From contig NZ_CAMLHF010000001.1 in the NCBI RefSeq assembly GCF_946479715.1, positions 15,721-79,720 of the forward strand: a DNA stretch of 64,000 nt, written 5' to 3'. The position numbers were made by a program, and so were the translations under genes. The DNA is from an uncultured Pedobacter sp. (lineage in GTDB: Bacteria > Bacteroidota > Bacteroidia > Sphingobacteriales > Sphingobacteriaceae). Shown here piece by piece: positions 37,724 to 47,923 of this stretch (within the stretch, counting starts at the first letter, position 1; the number at the start of each line of letters is the position of its first letter). The notes beneath the pieces are model-generated. The model saw only the letters and a list, made by a program, of their open reading frames with translations, did no database searches and was not told the origin of the DNA.

Positions 37724-40700
37724 ATGAAAATGAGGAAAGTTCATTCCACAACCAGTGCCCTAGAAATTACATTTTCTAGCACAACCAGAGGCTTGCGGAA
37801 GCTAGTGCTCCTAGTAGTCGCTGCGCTTGGCTTACAGAATACCACTAAAGCAGAAGGTATTGTAGCAAACAAAAATTTATTTCCAAATCGCGCCAAGGAG
37901 GTAAAACATTCAATTAATGTAAGTGAGACAGTCGCCAAGACTGTAACCGGATTGGTAATCGACGATACCGGATTACCGCTTCCTGGTGCAACTGTTGCCG
38001 CTAAAGGTACCAGTGCTATAACGGTTACTGGCAGTGATGGGAAGTTTACATTAAATGTTCCTGACAATGTTACTATACTGGTAGTTTCCTATATTGGTAT
38101 GGAATCTCAGGAAGTAAACATCAGTAATTTAACCAACGTAACTATAAACTTAAAACCTTCCGGGAATGCAAATTTAACAGAGGTAGTAGTTACCGCTTTA
38201 GGTGTAAAACGTGAGAAAAAAGCGCTGACCTTCGCTGCACAGCAACTTGCAGGCACAGAGCTTACAAAAGCTGGAAGTCCGAATTTCATGGAGGCTTTAA
38301 GCGGTAAGGCTGCTGGTATTGATATCGGCATCAGTAACTCAGGTGTTGGAGGTTCAACAAAAACGGTATTAAGGGGTTCAAAATCAATTGCAGGAAATAG
38401 TGAAGCACTTTTTGTAATCGATGGAGTACCTGTAGTAAATAACAAAGGTGGGCAACCGGGTTCTTATGGTGGAACAGATGGTGGCGATGGTCTTTCTGCA
38501 TTAAATCAAGACGATTTTGAATCAGTTACTATTTTAAGGGGTGCCAATGGAGCTATTTTATATGGTAGCCAGGGAGCCAATGGCGTAATTTTAATTAACA
38601 CTAAGAAAGGTCAGGACGGCAAAATTGCTATCGCTTTAAATTCTACAATAAATTTTAGCAATGCTGCAACATTACCTGAGTTTCAATTTGATTATGGTGC
38701 AATAGGTGGTAGCGATTACAGCTGGTCCAAAACAAAGGGGGATTATCAACGTAACTATATTGACGATTTTTTTCAGACCGGTGTAAATACTATTAATTCA
38801 CTTTCAGTATCTGGTGGCAATGAAAGAACAACCACTTATTTTTCCTATGCAAATAATAACGCATCGGGCATTGTGCCAACCAGCACTTACAATAAGCATA
38901 ATGTTACCTTAAGTCAGGAAACAAAACTATTTGATGATAAGCTTACTTTGAGTGGAAATGTAAGGTTCTCTAACGAAAAGTCAAAAAATCGCCCTGGAGC
39001 CGGCTATTACAATAATCCGTTAACGGGGTTATATTTATTTGCCCGCGAAAGAGATTTTAATGATTACAAAACCAATTATCAAGTTTTTAATACTGAACGA
39101 AATCTGTATAGACAAAATTGGTATTCTACCGAAGAAAAACAAAACAATCCGTATTGGGAATTATATAATGACCCAAAACTTTCTACCAGTAACAGAGTAA
39201 TTGCTTCAGCAAAAGCTTCATATGCATTTTTACCACATTTTAAATTTGATGTACGTGGGAACATTGATTATAATGACAGATTATTAGACTATCGTTATGC
39301 TGCAGGGGGCAACTCGGTAAGCGTAAGTTCTAACGGAACATGGAATTACGCCAAGTATAATGACAAGGCCTTATATGGTGATGCTATCTTAAGCTACGAC
39401 AACACTTTTGGCAAATTCAGTTTGAATGGCGTATTGGGGGGAAGCATCCAGGATTACACGTTTAATGATGGGATGACTTTTGCCAACGGTACAACACCGC
39501 TTCAGTACCCGAACTTTTTCAGTTTCGCAAACCTGCCTTATAATCTGGTTATAAATCAGACCTACAGCAGAGTTCAGAAACAGGGCTTATTTGCCAATGC
39601 TTCTCTAGGGTTCAAAGATATGATCTATGTAGATCTGGCAGGGCGTAACGACTACGCATCTACCCTGGCAACGACCGGAAACGATTCCTATTTTTATTAT
39701 TCGGCAGGACTATCTGCAATAATCAGCCAAATGGTAACCATGCCCCATGAAATCAATTTCTTAAAACTAAGGGCATCTACCTCTCAGGTCGGAAATGAGG
39801 TGCCATATAATATCGTAAACCCAGGTAATGTTATCGGTGGTGCAGGTGGACCGAACGGCATAGGGGGAATTACCAGAAATACACAAACACCTTTTGCGAC
39901 ATTGGTACCCGAAAAAATAATCAGTAATGAGATTGGCTTGGAAAGCCGTTTTTTAAACGATAGGCTAACTCTTGATTTTACCTATTATAAAAATACAAGT
40001 ACCAACCAATTTTTATCTTTGCCAGCACCTTCGGGTTCCGGTTACACCTTTTACTACGTGAATGCGGGTAAGGTTACCAACCAAGGTTTTGAGTTAACAT
40101 TGGGCGGAGACCCGATAAGAAACGAAAACTTCCAGTGGAACACATCTGTTAACCTATCACGGAACAAAAACAAGATTGTGGAGTTGATTGCCGATAACCC
40201 CGGTTATCAGGTAGGTAGCGATAGCGAAGGTTTTAATTCAATAATCAAAGCTGGTGGGTCTTTTAACGACTTATACATTTTCAAATTTGCACGAAATGCA
40301 TCAGGTCAGATTATATTGGACGATGCTGGGAAACCGAGTAAGGCTGCAACGCAGGAATATGTTGGAAATTTAAATCCAAATTTGATAACCGGCTGGAATA
40401 ACACATTTACATATAAAAAATTAAGTTTAAGCGCTCTGGTAACGGCTAAGTTCGGCGGTGTTGCTTTCTCTAAAACCGAGGCTTTCCTGGATTCTTACGG
40501 GGTAAGCAAAAGAACTGGCGAAGCACGTGATGCTGGAAGTATTCCGATTAATGCCATACAGGGTACTACCCCTCAAAGCTCAATTGACCCGGCGCTGTAC
40601 TATTCAACAATTGGCGATAGAAATGGGATTATGGAGCCTTATGTATTCTCCAGGACCAATGTCCGCTTGGCGCAGTTATCTTTAGCTTATAACTTGCCAA

Positions 40701-40885
40701 TTAAAGGCTCGGCTATTAAATCAGCTTCCATTTCGCTTATTGGACGTAACCTGTTTTTCTTCTATAAAAAATCACCTTTCGATCCGGAGCAGTCGATGAG
40801 TACCAACAATAGCATGCAGGCTAATGATATTTTTGCCGTACCTGGTACACGTTCTTATGGGCTAAATCTTAAGTTAAACTTTTAA
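37724..40885 (+). CDS. SusC/RagA family TonB-linked outer-membrane protein
   Basis: The 1053-residue transporter has an extended N-terminus with a signal-type helix near 24-42 (LRKLVLLVVAALGLQNTTKA), a CarboxypepD_reg-like domain (about 73-140: VTGLVIDDTGLPLPGATVAAKG), the SusC transition LTEVVVTALGVKREKKAL, a plug (about 180-300) and a large barrel ending in LNLKLNF. Unlike the minus-strand SusC it has no STN domain, so it should not signal to FecR directly. Its SusD partner follows after 12 bases. Ligand unknown. Confidence 0.94.
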   Translation: MKMRKVHSTTSALEITFSSTTRGLRKLVLLVVAALGLQNTTKAEGIVANKNLFPNRAKEVKHSINVSETVAKTVTGLVIDDTGLPLPGATVAAKGTSAITVTGSDGKFTLNVPDNVTILVVSYIGMESQEVNISNLTNVTINLKPSGNANLTEVVVTALGVKREKKALTFAAQQLAGTELTKAGSPNFMEALSGKAAGIDIGISNSGVGGSTKTVLRGSKSIAGNSEALFVIDGVPVVNNKGGQPGSYGGTDGGDGLSALNQDDFESVTILRGANGAILYGSQGANGVILINTKKGQDGKIAIALNSTINFSNAATLPEFQFDYGAIGGSDYSWSKTKGDYQRNYIDDFFQTGVNTINSLSVSGGNERTTTYFSYANNNASGIVPTSTYNKHNVTLSQETKLFDDKLTLSGNVRFSNEKSKNRPGAGYYNNPLTGLYLFARERDFNDYKTNYQVFNTERNLYRQNWYSTEEKQNNPYWELYNDPKLSTSNRVIASAKASYAFLPHFKFDVRGNIDYNDRLLDYRYAAGGNSVSVSSNGTWNYAKYNDKALYGDAILSYDNTFGKFSLNGVLGGSIQDYTFNDGMTFANGTTPLQYPNFFSFANLPYNLVINQTYSRVQKQGLFANASLGFKDMIYVDLAGRNDYASTLATTGNDSYFYYSAGLSAIISQMVTMPHEINFLKLRASTSQVGNEVPYNIVNPGNVIGGAGGPNGIGGITRNTQTPFATLVPEKIISNEIGLESRFLNDRLTLDFTYYKNTSTNQFLSLPAPSGSGYTFYYVNAGKVTNQGFELTLGGDPIRNENFQWNTSVNLSRNKNKIVELIADNPGYQVGSDSEGFNSIIKAGGSFNDLYIFKFARNASGQIILDDAGKPSKAATQEYVGNLNPNLITGWNNTFTYKKLSLSALVTAKFGGVAFSKTEAFLDSYGVSKRTGEARDAGSIPINAIQGTTPQSSIDPALYYSTIGDRNGIMEPYVFSRTNVRLAQLSLAYNLPIKGSAIKSASISLIGRNLFFFYKKSPFDPEQSMSTNNSMQANDIFAVPGTRSYGLNLKLNF

Positions 40886-40897
40886 TGTCTTAAAATA

Positions 40898-42475
40898 ATG
40901 AAAAAAATATGTTTAATGGTGTTTGCTTTGATCGTACTCAACTCCTGCACCAAGAATTTCGAAGAGATAAATACAAATCCAAATCAAATAACAGATAAAA
41001 TGTTAGAGCAGGATTTTAATCTGGTTGGATCTTCCTTCTCAGTTATGTTATTTAACCTGATGGGCCACCAAATTGAAGAAGATCTGTGTTATGACAACTG
41101 GATGGGATACATGGGCTCTCCAACTCCTTATGTTGCAGGTGTAAACAATACCACTTATTACCTGCGTTGGATTGATGCCTATTGGAATCGTATATATGGT
41201 AGTGTAATGTCTCCATCAAAACAGGTAATACAGCTTGCTGAAGAAAAAGAATTACCATTATTTGGCGATTGGGCAAAATTGGTCAGGATATTAGCCATAT
41301 CGAAATTAACGGCTATCTATGGTCCTGTAATCTATTCGAATTATGGCACTCCGGGCTTAGGTTCAATCAAATACGACAAGGAGTCGGATCTATATAACAA
41401 TCTGTTTACACAGTTAGATCAGATTGAAACAAATTTCAAAGCCAACACATCGTACACCGGATTTACCAAATTCGACCCCAGCTATAAAGGCAATATTGCT
41501 TCATGGTTAAAATTACTTAATTCGGTGCGTTTCCGTTTAGCCATGCGTTTGGTTAAGGTTAGCCCTACAGTTGCTAAAACCCAGGGAGAAAAAGCCTTGG
41601 CTGACCCAGTTGGGTTAATCACTACCAATGCCGAGAATTTCCTTATTTCGTTAAATGGAGAGGTAATGCCTGTTTCAATGATCTCTTTTGACTGGAACGA
41701 TACCCGTATGGGTGCAACCATGGAATCTTTTATGGTGGGTTTAAAAGATGGACGTATGAATAAATACTTTGCTGAAGTAAGTGATGCTAGTTTAGTTACT
41801 GACCATCCTGCATACAAATATAAAGGTATTCGCAGCGGCGCTTTCATCAATGCCAAAGATGATAGAGTTTCATATTCTACAGTGAGTACAGATTTCAAAT
41901 CAGTGCAAAACAGAAGAGGGTTTACTGCATCAGAAACAGCTTTTTTGAAAGCTGAAGCGGCACTAAGAGGATGGGCAAACGCAGGAGATGCTAAAACAAA
42001 CTATGAAAATGGAGTACGCCTTTCTTTTGCCGACTGGGGGGCTGCAGGTGTTGATGCCTATTTGGCTGATGCAACAAGTAAACCAATCAACTATATTGAC
42101 CCAAAAGACAGTAAAAATAATTTCACAGCACTTTCTACCATTACGATAGCCTGGAATGCTGGTGACGCTAATGAACTGAAACTGGAAAAAATTATCACAC
42201 AAAAATACTTAGCTACTTTTACCAATACTTTAGAAGCCTGGGTAGATTTTAGAAGGACAGGCTATCCCAAAATTCCACATGTTGCTAAAAATGACAGTAG
42301 CCCGGATTGGGGTATAATAACAGCCGATCAATGGATAAAGCGACTCGTATTTGTACCTGCAGAGAGAACCGGGAATGCTGCTGCTGTTGCAGAAGCTGCG
42401 ACTTTTTTAAGCTCAGGTAAAGACGATATTGCGTCACGCTTATGGTGGGATACTACCACTCCAGGTAATTTCTAA
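40898..42475 (+). CDS. SusD/RagB-like outer-membrane lipoprotein (SusD-like 2 group)
   Basis: The 525-residue lipoprotein has a signal peptide with lipobox LNSC (Cys about 16) and starts CTKNFEEINTNPNQI, the standard SusD_2 opening. Central helices (SWLKLLNSVRFRLAMRLVKV, TASETAFLKAEAALRGWA) and the ending ASRLWWDTTTPGNF match the minus-strand SusD in arrangement. It pairs with the SusC gene 12 bases upstream. No glycoside hydrolase, sulfatase or peptidase is encoded in the locus, so the transported compound is not indicated. Confidence 0.93.
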   Translation: MKKICLMVFALIVLNSCTKNFEEINTNPNQITDKMLEQDFNLVGSSFSVMLFNLMGHQIEEDLCYDNWMGYMGSPTPYVAGVNNTTYYLRWIDAYWNRIYGSVMSPSKQVIQLAEEKELPLFGDWAKLVRILAISKLTAIYGPVIYSNYGTPGLGSIKYDKESDLYNNLFTQLDQIETNFKANTSYTGFTKFDPSYKGNIASWLKLLNSVRFRLAMRLVKVSPTVAKTQGEKALADPVGLITTNAENFLISLNGEVMPVSMISFDWNDTRMGATMESFMVGLKDGRMNKYFAEVSDASLVTDHPAYKYKGIRSGAFINAKDDRVSYSTVSTDFKSVQNRRGFTASETAFLKAEAALRGWANAGDAKTNYENGVRLSFADWGAAGVDAYLADATSKPINYIDPKDSKNNFTALSTITIAWNAGDANELKLEKIITQKYLATFTNTLEAWVDFRRTGYPKIPHVAKNDSSPDWGIITADQWIKRLVFVPAERTGNAAAVAEAATFLSSGKDDIASRLWWDTTTPGNF

Positions 42476-42496
42476 AATTTTTGCAATAATATTCCT

Positions 42497-42526
42497 AAAT
42501 GGCCGCCTTTTGGCGGCCATTTTTGT
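42497..42526 (+). terminator. terminator of the second susC-susD operon
   Basis: AAATGGCCGCC and GGCGGCCATTT form a perfect 11-bp stem with a TTTT loop and a T-tract. Confidence 0.9.
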
Positions 42527-42661
42527 AAACTCCAAAGCAACTATCTGGTAAGCAGCTAAATGATCTTGTAAATAGAATCGTGAAGTGCCCTCTGTTAACG
42601 CTCTTTACATAATACTGACAGGTAAAATCCCTTAAAAAAGGGTTATCTGTTGATTTTATGT

Positions 42662-42669
42662 TACTTTTG
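42662..42669 (+). promoter_or_regulatory. -7 promoter box of the mqnE operon
   Basis: TACTTTTG matches TAnnTTTG and sits 17 bases before the mqnE ATG. The -33 position is not clearly TTTG. The rest of the 210-base gap holds the susD terminator and nothing else recognisable. Confidence 0.45.
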
Positions 42670-42686
42670 TTCATTATACGTTATAA

Positions 42687-43880
42687 ATGGATACTACTTC
42701 AAAACTAGCTCTGATTTTAAACGATCCAGATCTGCCTGAGGCACTTAAAGCAATTGCACAAAAGGTACAAAATCAAGAAAGGATTACTTTTGACGAGGGT
42801 GTTTACCTTTATGAACACGCCGAACTTGGGTACCTTGGTACTTTAGCTAATCACATAAGAGAGCAAAAGCACGGTGATAAAACCTATTTTAACCGTAATT
42901 TTCATTTAGAGCCGACTAACCTTTGTGTTTACGACTGTAAATTCTGTTCGTATTCTCGCTTAATTAAGCAGAAAGAAGAAGGCTGGGCCCTAACGATGGA
43001 GGAAATGCTCGATGTGGTTAAAAAGTATGACAACGAACCTGTTACCGAAGTGCATATCGTGGGCGGGGTTTTACCTCAATACGATGTTGCCTTTTATTCA
43101 GCGTTGTTTACTGCAATTAAAAAACACCGTCCTGAGCTTCATGTTAAAGCATTAACACCCGTAGAATATCATTATATATTTAAAAAAGCTAAAATTGACT
43201 ATGCCACTGGCATGAAGTTAATGAAAGAGGCTGGGTTAGAGTCAATTCCAGGAGGAGGGGCAGAGATCTTTCATCCTGAGGTAAGAGACCTGATATCTAA
43301 AGATAAATGTACAAGCGAACAATGGCTGGCTATACACGAAGAATGGCATAAGCTGGGGATGCGCTCTAATGCAACTATGCTATACGGACATATCGAAAAA
43401 TATGAACATCGTGTAGATCATATGGAGCAATTACGTCAGTTACAAGATAAGACAGGAGGGTTCCAAACTTTTATTCCTCTTAAATTCAGGAATCAGCATA
43501 ATCAGATGAGTAATGTGCCGGAAGTATCTGTAATTGAAGATCTGAGGAACTATGCAATTGCACGTATTTACATGGATAACTTTGATCACATTAAAGCCTA
43601 TTGGGCAATGATCAGCAGGCAAACTGCCCAACTTTCATTAAACTTTGGAGTAGACGATATAGATGGTACGCTAGATGATACCACTAAAATCTATTCAATG
43701 GCTGGTGCCGAAGAGCAAACTCCTGCAATGAGTACACAAGACCTCGTAAATCTGATAAAACAGGTAAAACGTCAACCTATTGAAAGAGATACTTTATATA
43801 ATGTCGTAACCGATTACACTGATTTCGTTTTTGAGGATGAAGTGAAACCTCAATACTACAAATTACCCGTAATTAACTAA
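42687..43880 (+). CDS. mqnE: aminofutalosine synthase
   Basis: MqnE is a radical SAM enzyme that joins SAM-derived adenosine to the chorismate-derived enolpyruvyl benzoate to make aminofutalosine in the futalosine route to menaquinone. The 397 residues contain the CX3CX2C cluster motif at Cys80, Cys84 and Cys87 (CVYDCKFC), and GGGAEIFHPEVRDLI, NATMLYGHIE and FGVDDIDGTLDDT. The pattern fits MqnE better than MqnC. It overlaps the next gene by one base and precedes mqnA by about 600 bases. Confidence 0.93.
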   Translation: MDTTSKLALILNDPDLPEALKAIAQKVQNQERITFDEGVYLYEHAELGYLGTLANHIREQKHGDKTYFNRNFHLEPTNLCVYDCKFCSYSRLIKQKEEGWALTMEEMLDVVKKYDNEPVTEVHIVGGVLPQYDVAFYSALFTAIKKHRPELHVKALTPVEYHYIFKKAKIDYATGMKLMKEAGLESIPGGGAEIFHPEVRDLISKDKCTSEQWLAIHEEWHKLGMRSNATMLYGHIEKYEHRVDHMEQLRQLQDKTGGFQTFIPLKFRNQHNQMSNVPEVSVIEDLRNYAIARIYMDNFDHIKAYWAMISRQTAQLSLNFGVDDIDGTLDDTTKIYSMAGAEEQTPAMSTQDLVNLIKQVKRQPIERDTLYNVVTDYTDFVFEDEVKPQYYKLPVIN

Positions 43881-44491
43881 TGGATAAGGAAATATACATC
43901 ATCAGGCATGGTGAGACAGAATTAAATAAACTAGGAATTGTACAGGGCAGGGGAATAAACAGCGACCTTAATGATACCGGACGGAGTCAGGCTGCTGCAT
44001 TTTATGCCATGTATAAAGATATACCATTTGAAAAGGTTTATACCTCAAACTTAAAACGCACCCATCAAACAGTTCAAGGATTTATTGATGCCGGGATTCC
44101 ATGGGAACAGGTAGCGGGTTTAGATGAGCTTGCATGGGGCAAGTGGGAAGGAAAACCTAATGATGATAATGCAATAGCAGCGTTTAAAGCAATAGTTACA
44201 GCCTGGGATGAGGGTGATTATGACGCACATTTTGAAGGTGGAGAAAGTCCTAATCAGGTTTTAGCCAGACTTAAAGAGGCAGTAGACCTTATCAAATCCA
44301 AAAAAGATGAAAAGCTGATCCTGGTTTGTATGCATGGTCGAGCAATGCGTTTATTGCTGTGCTTACTTATGAATAAACCTTTATCGGAGATGGGAGATTT
44401 CCCACACCAAAATACAACACTTTATAAAGTTGAACTTACTGGCGATGAATTTAACATCGTTGAGTTTAATAATACCGACCATTTAAAATAA
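43880..44491 (+). CDS. histidine phosphatase family protein in the mqn operon
   Basis: The 203-residue protein is of the phosphoglycerate-mutase/histidine-phosphatase superfamily: IIRHGETELN holds the catalytic His10 after Arg9, SNLKRTHQT supplies a second Arg, and the second catalytic His is in VCMHGRAMRLLL near 151. Its ATG overlaps the mqnE stop and mqnA follows 5 bases later, so it is likely translated with both. The substrate is unknown; a phosphatase step is not part of the described futalosine core, so the link may be regulatory or salvage-related. Confidence 0.87.
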   Translation: MDKEIYIIRHGETELNKLGIVQGRGINSDLNDTGRSQAAAFYAMYKDIPFEKVYTSNLKRTHQTVQGFIDAGIPWEQVAGLDELAWGKWEGKPNDDNAIAAFKAIVTAWDEGDYDAHFEGGESPNQVLARLKEAVDLIKSKKDEKLILVCMHGRAMRLLLCLLMNKPLSEMGDFPHQNTTLYKVELTGDEFNIVEFNNTDHLK

Positions 44492-44496
44492 TTCCT

Positions 44497-45222
44497 TTGA
44501 GCAATATTAAAATATCTGCAGTTTCCTATACAAATACTAAGCCCTTCATTTACGGAATTGAGCATTCGGAAATTTTAAATAAGATAGATCTAAGTTTAGA
44601 TATCCCTTCGGATTGTGCTGCTAAATTGATTAATAATCAGGTTGATATAGGATTAATTCCTGTTGCTGCGATACCGCATGTGCCTAATGCTAATATCGTT
44701 GCAGATTATTGTATCGGATCAGTTGGTGCAGTAAACTCAGTGTTTATTTTTAGCGACGTTGAAGTTTCAGAAATTAAAACGGTAAGATTAGATAGTCAAT
44801 CCCGAACCTCAAATAATCTTGCAAAGGTATTATTGAAATTTCACTGGAAACTGGATGTAGAATTTACTACAGATGTAAATGCGAAAACTGATGCAATAGT
44901 GTTAATAGGCGACAGAACTTTTGGTAAAAAGGCTGATTATGCTTTTGCTTATGATATGGGTCAGGAATGGATGGGTTTTACAGGCCTGCCATTTGTTTAT
45001 GCTGCCTGGGTTGCCAATAAAACTATTCCTCAATCTTTTATTAAAGAATTTAATGAGGCATTGGCTTTTGGGTTAGGTCACCGTGCAGAACTCTTAAAAG
45101 ATTTACCTGCTCGCGATGATTTTGATTTGAATGATTACCTTTTTCATAAGCTCGATTTTGATCTTACCGAAAAGAAAAGAGAAGCACTGGATTTATTCCT
45201 TTCTTACATTGCCCGACTTTAA
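44497..45222 (+). CDS. mqnA: menaquinone biosynthesis protein MqnA (chorismate dehydratase)
   Basis: MqnA dehydrates chorismate to 3-enolpyruvyl benzoate, the first step of the futalosine pathway and the substrate supply for MqnE. The 241-residue periplasmic-binding-protein-like fold starts NIKISAVSYTNTKPFIYGI and contains DIGLIPVAAIPHVP (about 50-63), LDSQSRTSNNLAKVLL and GDRTFGKKADYAFAYDMGQEW. The start is TTG at 44497; no ATG occurs before the conserved SYTNTKP segment. It closes the mqnE operon. Confidence 0.92.
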   Translation: MSNIKISAVSYTNTKPFIYGIEHSEILNKIDLSLDIPSDCAAKLINNQVDIGLIPVAAIPHVPNANIVADYCIGSVGAVNSVFIFSDVEVSEIKTVRLDSQSRTSNNLAKVLLKFHWKLDVEFTTDVNAKTDAIVLIGDRTFGKKADYAFAYDMGQEWMGFTGLPFVYAAWVANKTIPQSFIKEFNEALAFGLGHRAELLKDLPARDDFDLNDYLFHKLDFDLTEKKREALDLFLSYIARL

Positions 45223-45308
45223 ACCTATAAACATTTTTTAAATTTTCAACAAATCATAAAGCCTACACATCAAGATAGTATCTTTACGATTTTGTAAACA
45301 GAATCATT

Positions 45309-47918
45309 TTGGCTAAAGATAATACTAAAGAAACCCCGTTAATGCAACAATACAATGCTATTAAAGCAAAGTATCCGGGAGCATTATTACTATTTAGGGT
45401 TGGCGATTTCTATGAAACATTTGGCGAGGATGCAGTTAAAACAGCGCAGATATTAGGTATCGTACTTACCAGACGAGGTACAGGACCAAATGGTGCTTTG
45501 GAATTAGCTGGTTTTCCTCATCATTCATTAGATAATTATCTTTCAAAGTTAGTTAGAGCCGGCCAGAGGGTGGCTATTTGCGACCAGCTGGAAGATCCCA
45601 AAACAACAAAAACAATTGTTAAAAGAGGGGTTACAGAACTGGTTACACCAGGGGTGGCTTACAATGACAATATATTAAGCCAAAAATCTAATAATTATCT
45701 GGCTGCCGTTTATTTCGATAAAAATTCAATAGGTGTATCTTTTGCAGATATCTCAACCGGCGAATTCCTGGTAGCACAGGGCGATGCCGAATACATAGAT
45801 AAACTTTTACAAGGCTTTAAGCCAAATGAAGTAGTTTTTCAGAAAAGCAAAAGAAAAGAGTTCCTGGAGAATTTTGGCGACAAGTTTTATACTTTTCACC
45901 TGGATGACTGGGCATTTACCAACGACTACGCTAATGAAATTTTAACCAAACACTTTGAAGTAACTTCTTTAAAAGGATTTGGTGTTGATAAACTGCAAAC
46001 CGGTATTGTAGCTGCGGGAGTTGTCCTTCATTATTTAAATGAAACTGAGCACCGCAATTTAAAGCACATTTCTTCCATCTCTCGTTTAGAAGAGGATAAA
46101 TACGTATGGTTAGATCGCTTTACCATCAGAAACCTGGAATTGGTTAGTTCTACCAACGATAATGCCATTACACTTTTCGAAGTGCTTGATCAAACATCAA
46201 CCCCAATGGGTGCCCGTTTGCTGCACAAATGGATCATAATGCCATTAAAGGAATTAAAACCCATCGAAGAGCGTTTGGGGGTGGTAGGCTTCCTGATTAA
46301 AAAAGAGCCGCTTTTAGAAGAATTCTTAACCCATATTAAGCAGATTGGTGATTTAGAAAGATTGATTTCCAAAGTAGGATTACAAAAAGTAGGTCCAAGG
46401 GAACTTTGTCAGCTAAAAAAAGCACTGTATCATATAGAATCTGTTAAAAAGATAGCAGAAGAGGTAAAAAACCCTTTCTTGTCTGTTCTTGCGGATCAGC
46501 TAAACCCATGTTTAACCATCAGAGAAAAGCTCGAAAGAGAATTACATCAAGATCCTCCCGCTTTATTAATCAAAGGGAATGTAATAGCCGATGGGATTGA
46601 TGAGGATCTTGACAGGCTTAGAAAAATAGCCTTCGGCGGTAAAGATTACCTTGTTGAAATTCAAAAGAGAGAAGCTGCCATTACTGGTATCCCGTCATTA
46701 AAAGTAGCCTTTAACAATGTTTTTGGTTATTATCTTGAAGTTACCCATACGCATAAAGATAAAGTACCTGCAGATTGGATCAGAAAACAAACACTTGTAA
46801 ATGCGGAAAGATACATTACACCTGAGCTAAAGCAATACGAAGAGCAGATACTTGGTGCTGAAGAAAAAATCCAGCAGATAGAGATTCGTTTGTACAATGA
46901 ATTGATGTATCAGGTCGCTGCATATATTAAGCAGATCCAATTAAATGCTTTTCAGATAGCTCAATTAGATGTGTTGTTGTGCTTTGCCCAGCTGGCAATT
47001 AAAAATCATTATGTAAAGCCCGAAATTACTACAGGAAAAGCATTAGATATTAAAGGTGGCAGGCATCCGGTAATTGAAAAAAGATTACCCGTAGGAGAAG
47101 AGTACATCACCAATGATGTGTTTTTAGATAACGATACCCAGCAGATCATCATCATCACAGGTCCCAATATGTCGGGTAAATCGGCTATTTTAAGACAAAC
47201 AGGTCTCATTGTTTTGATGGCCCAAATGGGTTGTTTTGTGCCTGCAAAAGCTGCAAGTATAGGGCTAATAGATAAGATATTTACCCGTGTAGGTGCTTCC
47301 GATAACCTTTCTTCAGGCGAGAGTACATTCATGGTAGAAATGAATGAAACTGCAAGCATCCTGAACAATATATCAGATAACAGTCTTATACTGCTTGATG
47401 AAATTGGTAGGGGAACAAGTACTTACGATGGTATTTCTATTGCATGGGCAATTGCAGAGTTTCTACATACGCATCCAACAGCACGGCCAAAAACATTGTT
47501 TGCTACCCACTATCATGAGTTAAATGAGCTTGCAAATACCATGAGCCGCGTTAAAAACTTTAATGTATCCATTAAAGAGGTTTCAAATAAAGTGATCTTC
47601 CTGCGTAAACTAGTACCAGGTGGTAGTGAGCACAGTTTTGGTATACATGTTGCTAAAATGGCTGGTATGCCTCCTAAACTGATTAATAGGGCAAATGAGA
47701 TTCTTAAAAAACTTGAAATAGACAGAACAGAAGGACAAAGTATTAAAGATAGTATTAAGAAGGTTCAGAATCAGGCTTATCAGCTACAGATGTTTGCTAT
47801 TGATGATCCTGTTTTAGTGAAGATAAGAGATACACTTAACAACTTGGATGTGAATATACTTACTCCGGTTGAAGCACTTTTAAAGCTCGATGAAATACAA
47901 CGAATAATAAAACAATAA
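45309..47918 (+). CDS. mutS: DNA mismatch repair protein MutS
   Basis: MutS recognises mismatches and starts repair with MutL. The 869 residues have the mismatch-contacting Phe and Glu in GDFYETFGEDA (about 32-42), connector, lever and clamp domains, and the ATPase with Walker A GPNMSGKS (about 617-624), the ESTFMVEMNET segment and the DEIGRGTSTYDG signature near 696. The start is TTG at 45309, directly before AKDNTKETPLMQQY, as in other MutS1 N-termini. It stands after the mqn operon with an 86-base gap; a TATCTTTA box near 45280 may be its -7 element. Confidence 0.97.
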   Translation: MAKDNTKETPLMQQYNAIKAKYPGALLLFRVGDFYETFGEDAVKTAQILGIVLTRRGTGPNGALELAGFPHHSLDNYLSKLVRAGQRVAICDQLEDPKTTKTIVKRGVTELVTPGVAYNDNILSQKSNNYLAAVYFDKNSIGVSFADISTGEFLVAQGDAEYIDKLLQGFKPNEVVFQKSKRKEFLENFGDKFYTFHLDDWAFTNDYANEILTKHFEVTSLKGFGVDKLQTGIVAAGVVLHYLNETEHRNLKHISSISRLEEDKYVWLDRFTIRNLELVSSTNDNAITLFEVLDQTSTPMGARLLHKWIIMPLKELKPIEERLGVVGFLIKKEPLLEEFLTHIKQIGDLERLISKVGLQKVGPRELCQLKKALYHIESVKKIAEEVKNPFLSVLADQLNPCLTIREKLERELHQDPPALLIKGNVIADGIDEDLDRLRKIAFGGKDYLVEIQKREAAITGIPSLKVAFNNVFGYYLEVTHTHKDKVPADWIRKQTLVNAERYITPELKQYEEQILGAEEKIQQIEIRLYNELMYQVAAYIKQIQLNAFQIAQLDVLLCFAQLAIKNHYVKPEITTGKALDIKGGRHPVIEKRLPVGEEYITNDVFLDNDTQQIIIITGPNMSGKSAILRQTGLIVLMAQMGCFVPAKAASIGLIDKIFTRVGASDNLSSGESTFMVEMNETASILNNISDNSLILLDEIGRGTSTYDGISIAWAIAEFLHTHPTARPKTLFATHYHELNELANTMSRVKNFNVSIKEVSNKVIFLRKLVPGGSEHSFGIHVAKMAGMPPKLINRANEILKKLEIDRTEGQSIKDSIKKVQNQAYQLQMFAIDDPVLVKIRDTLNNLDVNILTPVEALLKLDEIQRIIKQ

Positions 47919-47923
47919 AGGCT

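Noticed and set aside
42540..42661. Possible gene or RNA in the gap before mqnE
   Set aside because: No frame of useful length, no tRNA-like or riboswitch-like pattern; only a weak AATCCC/GGGTT hairpin near 42627-42645.
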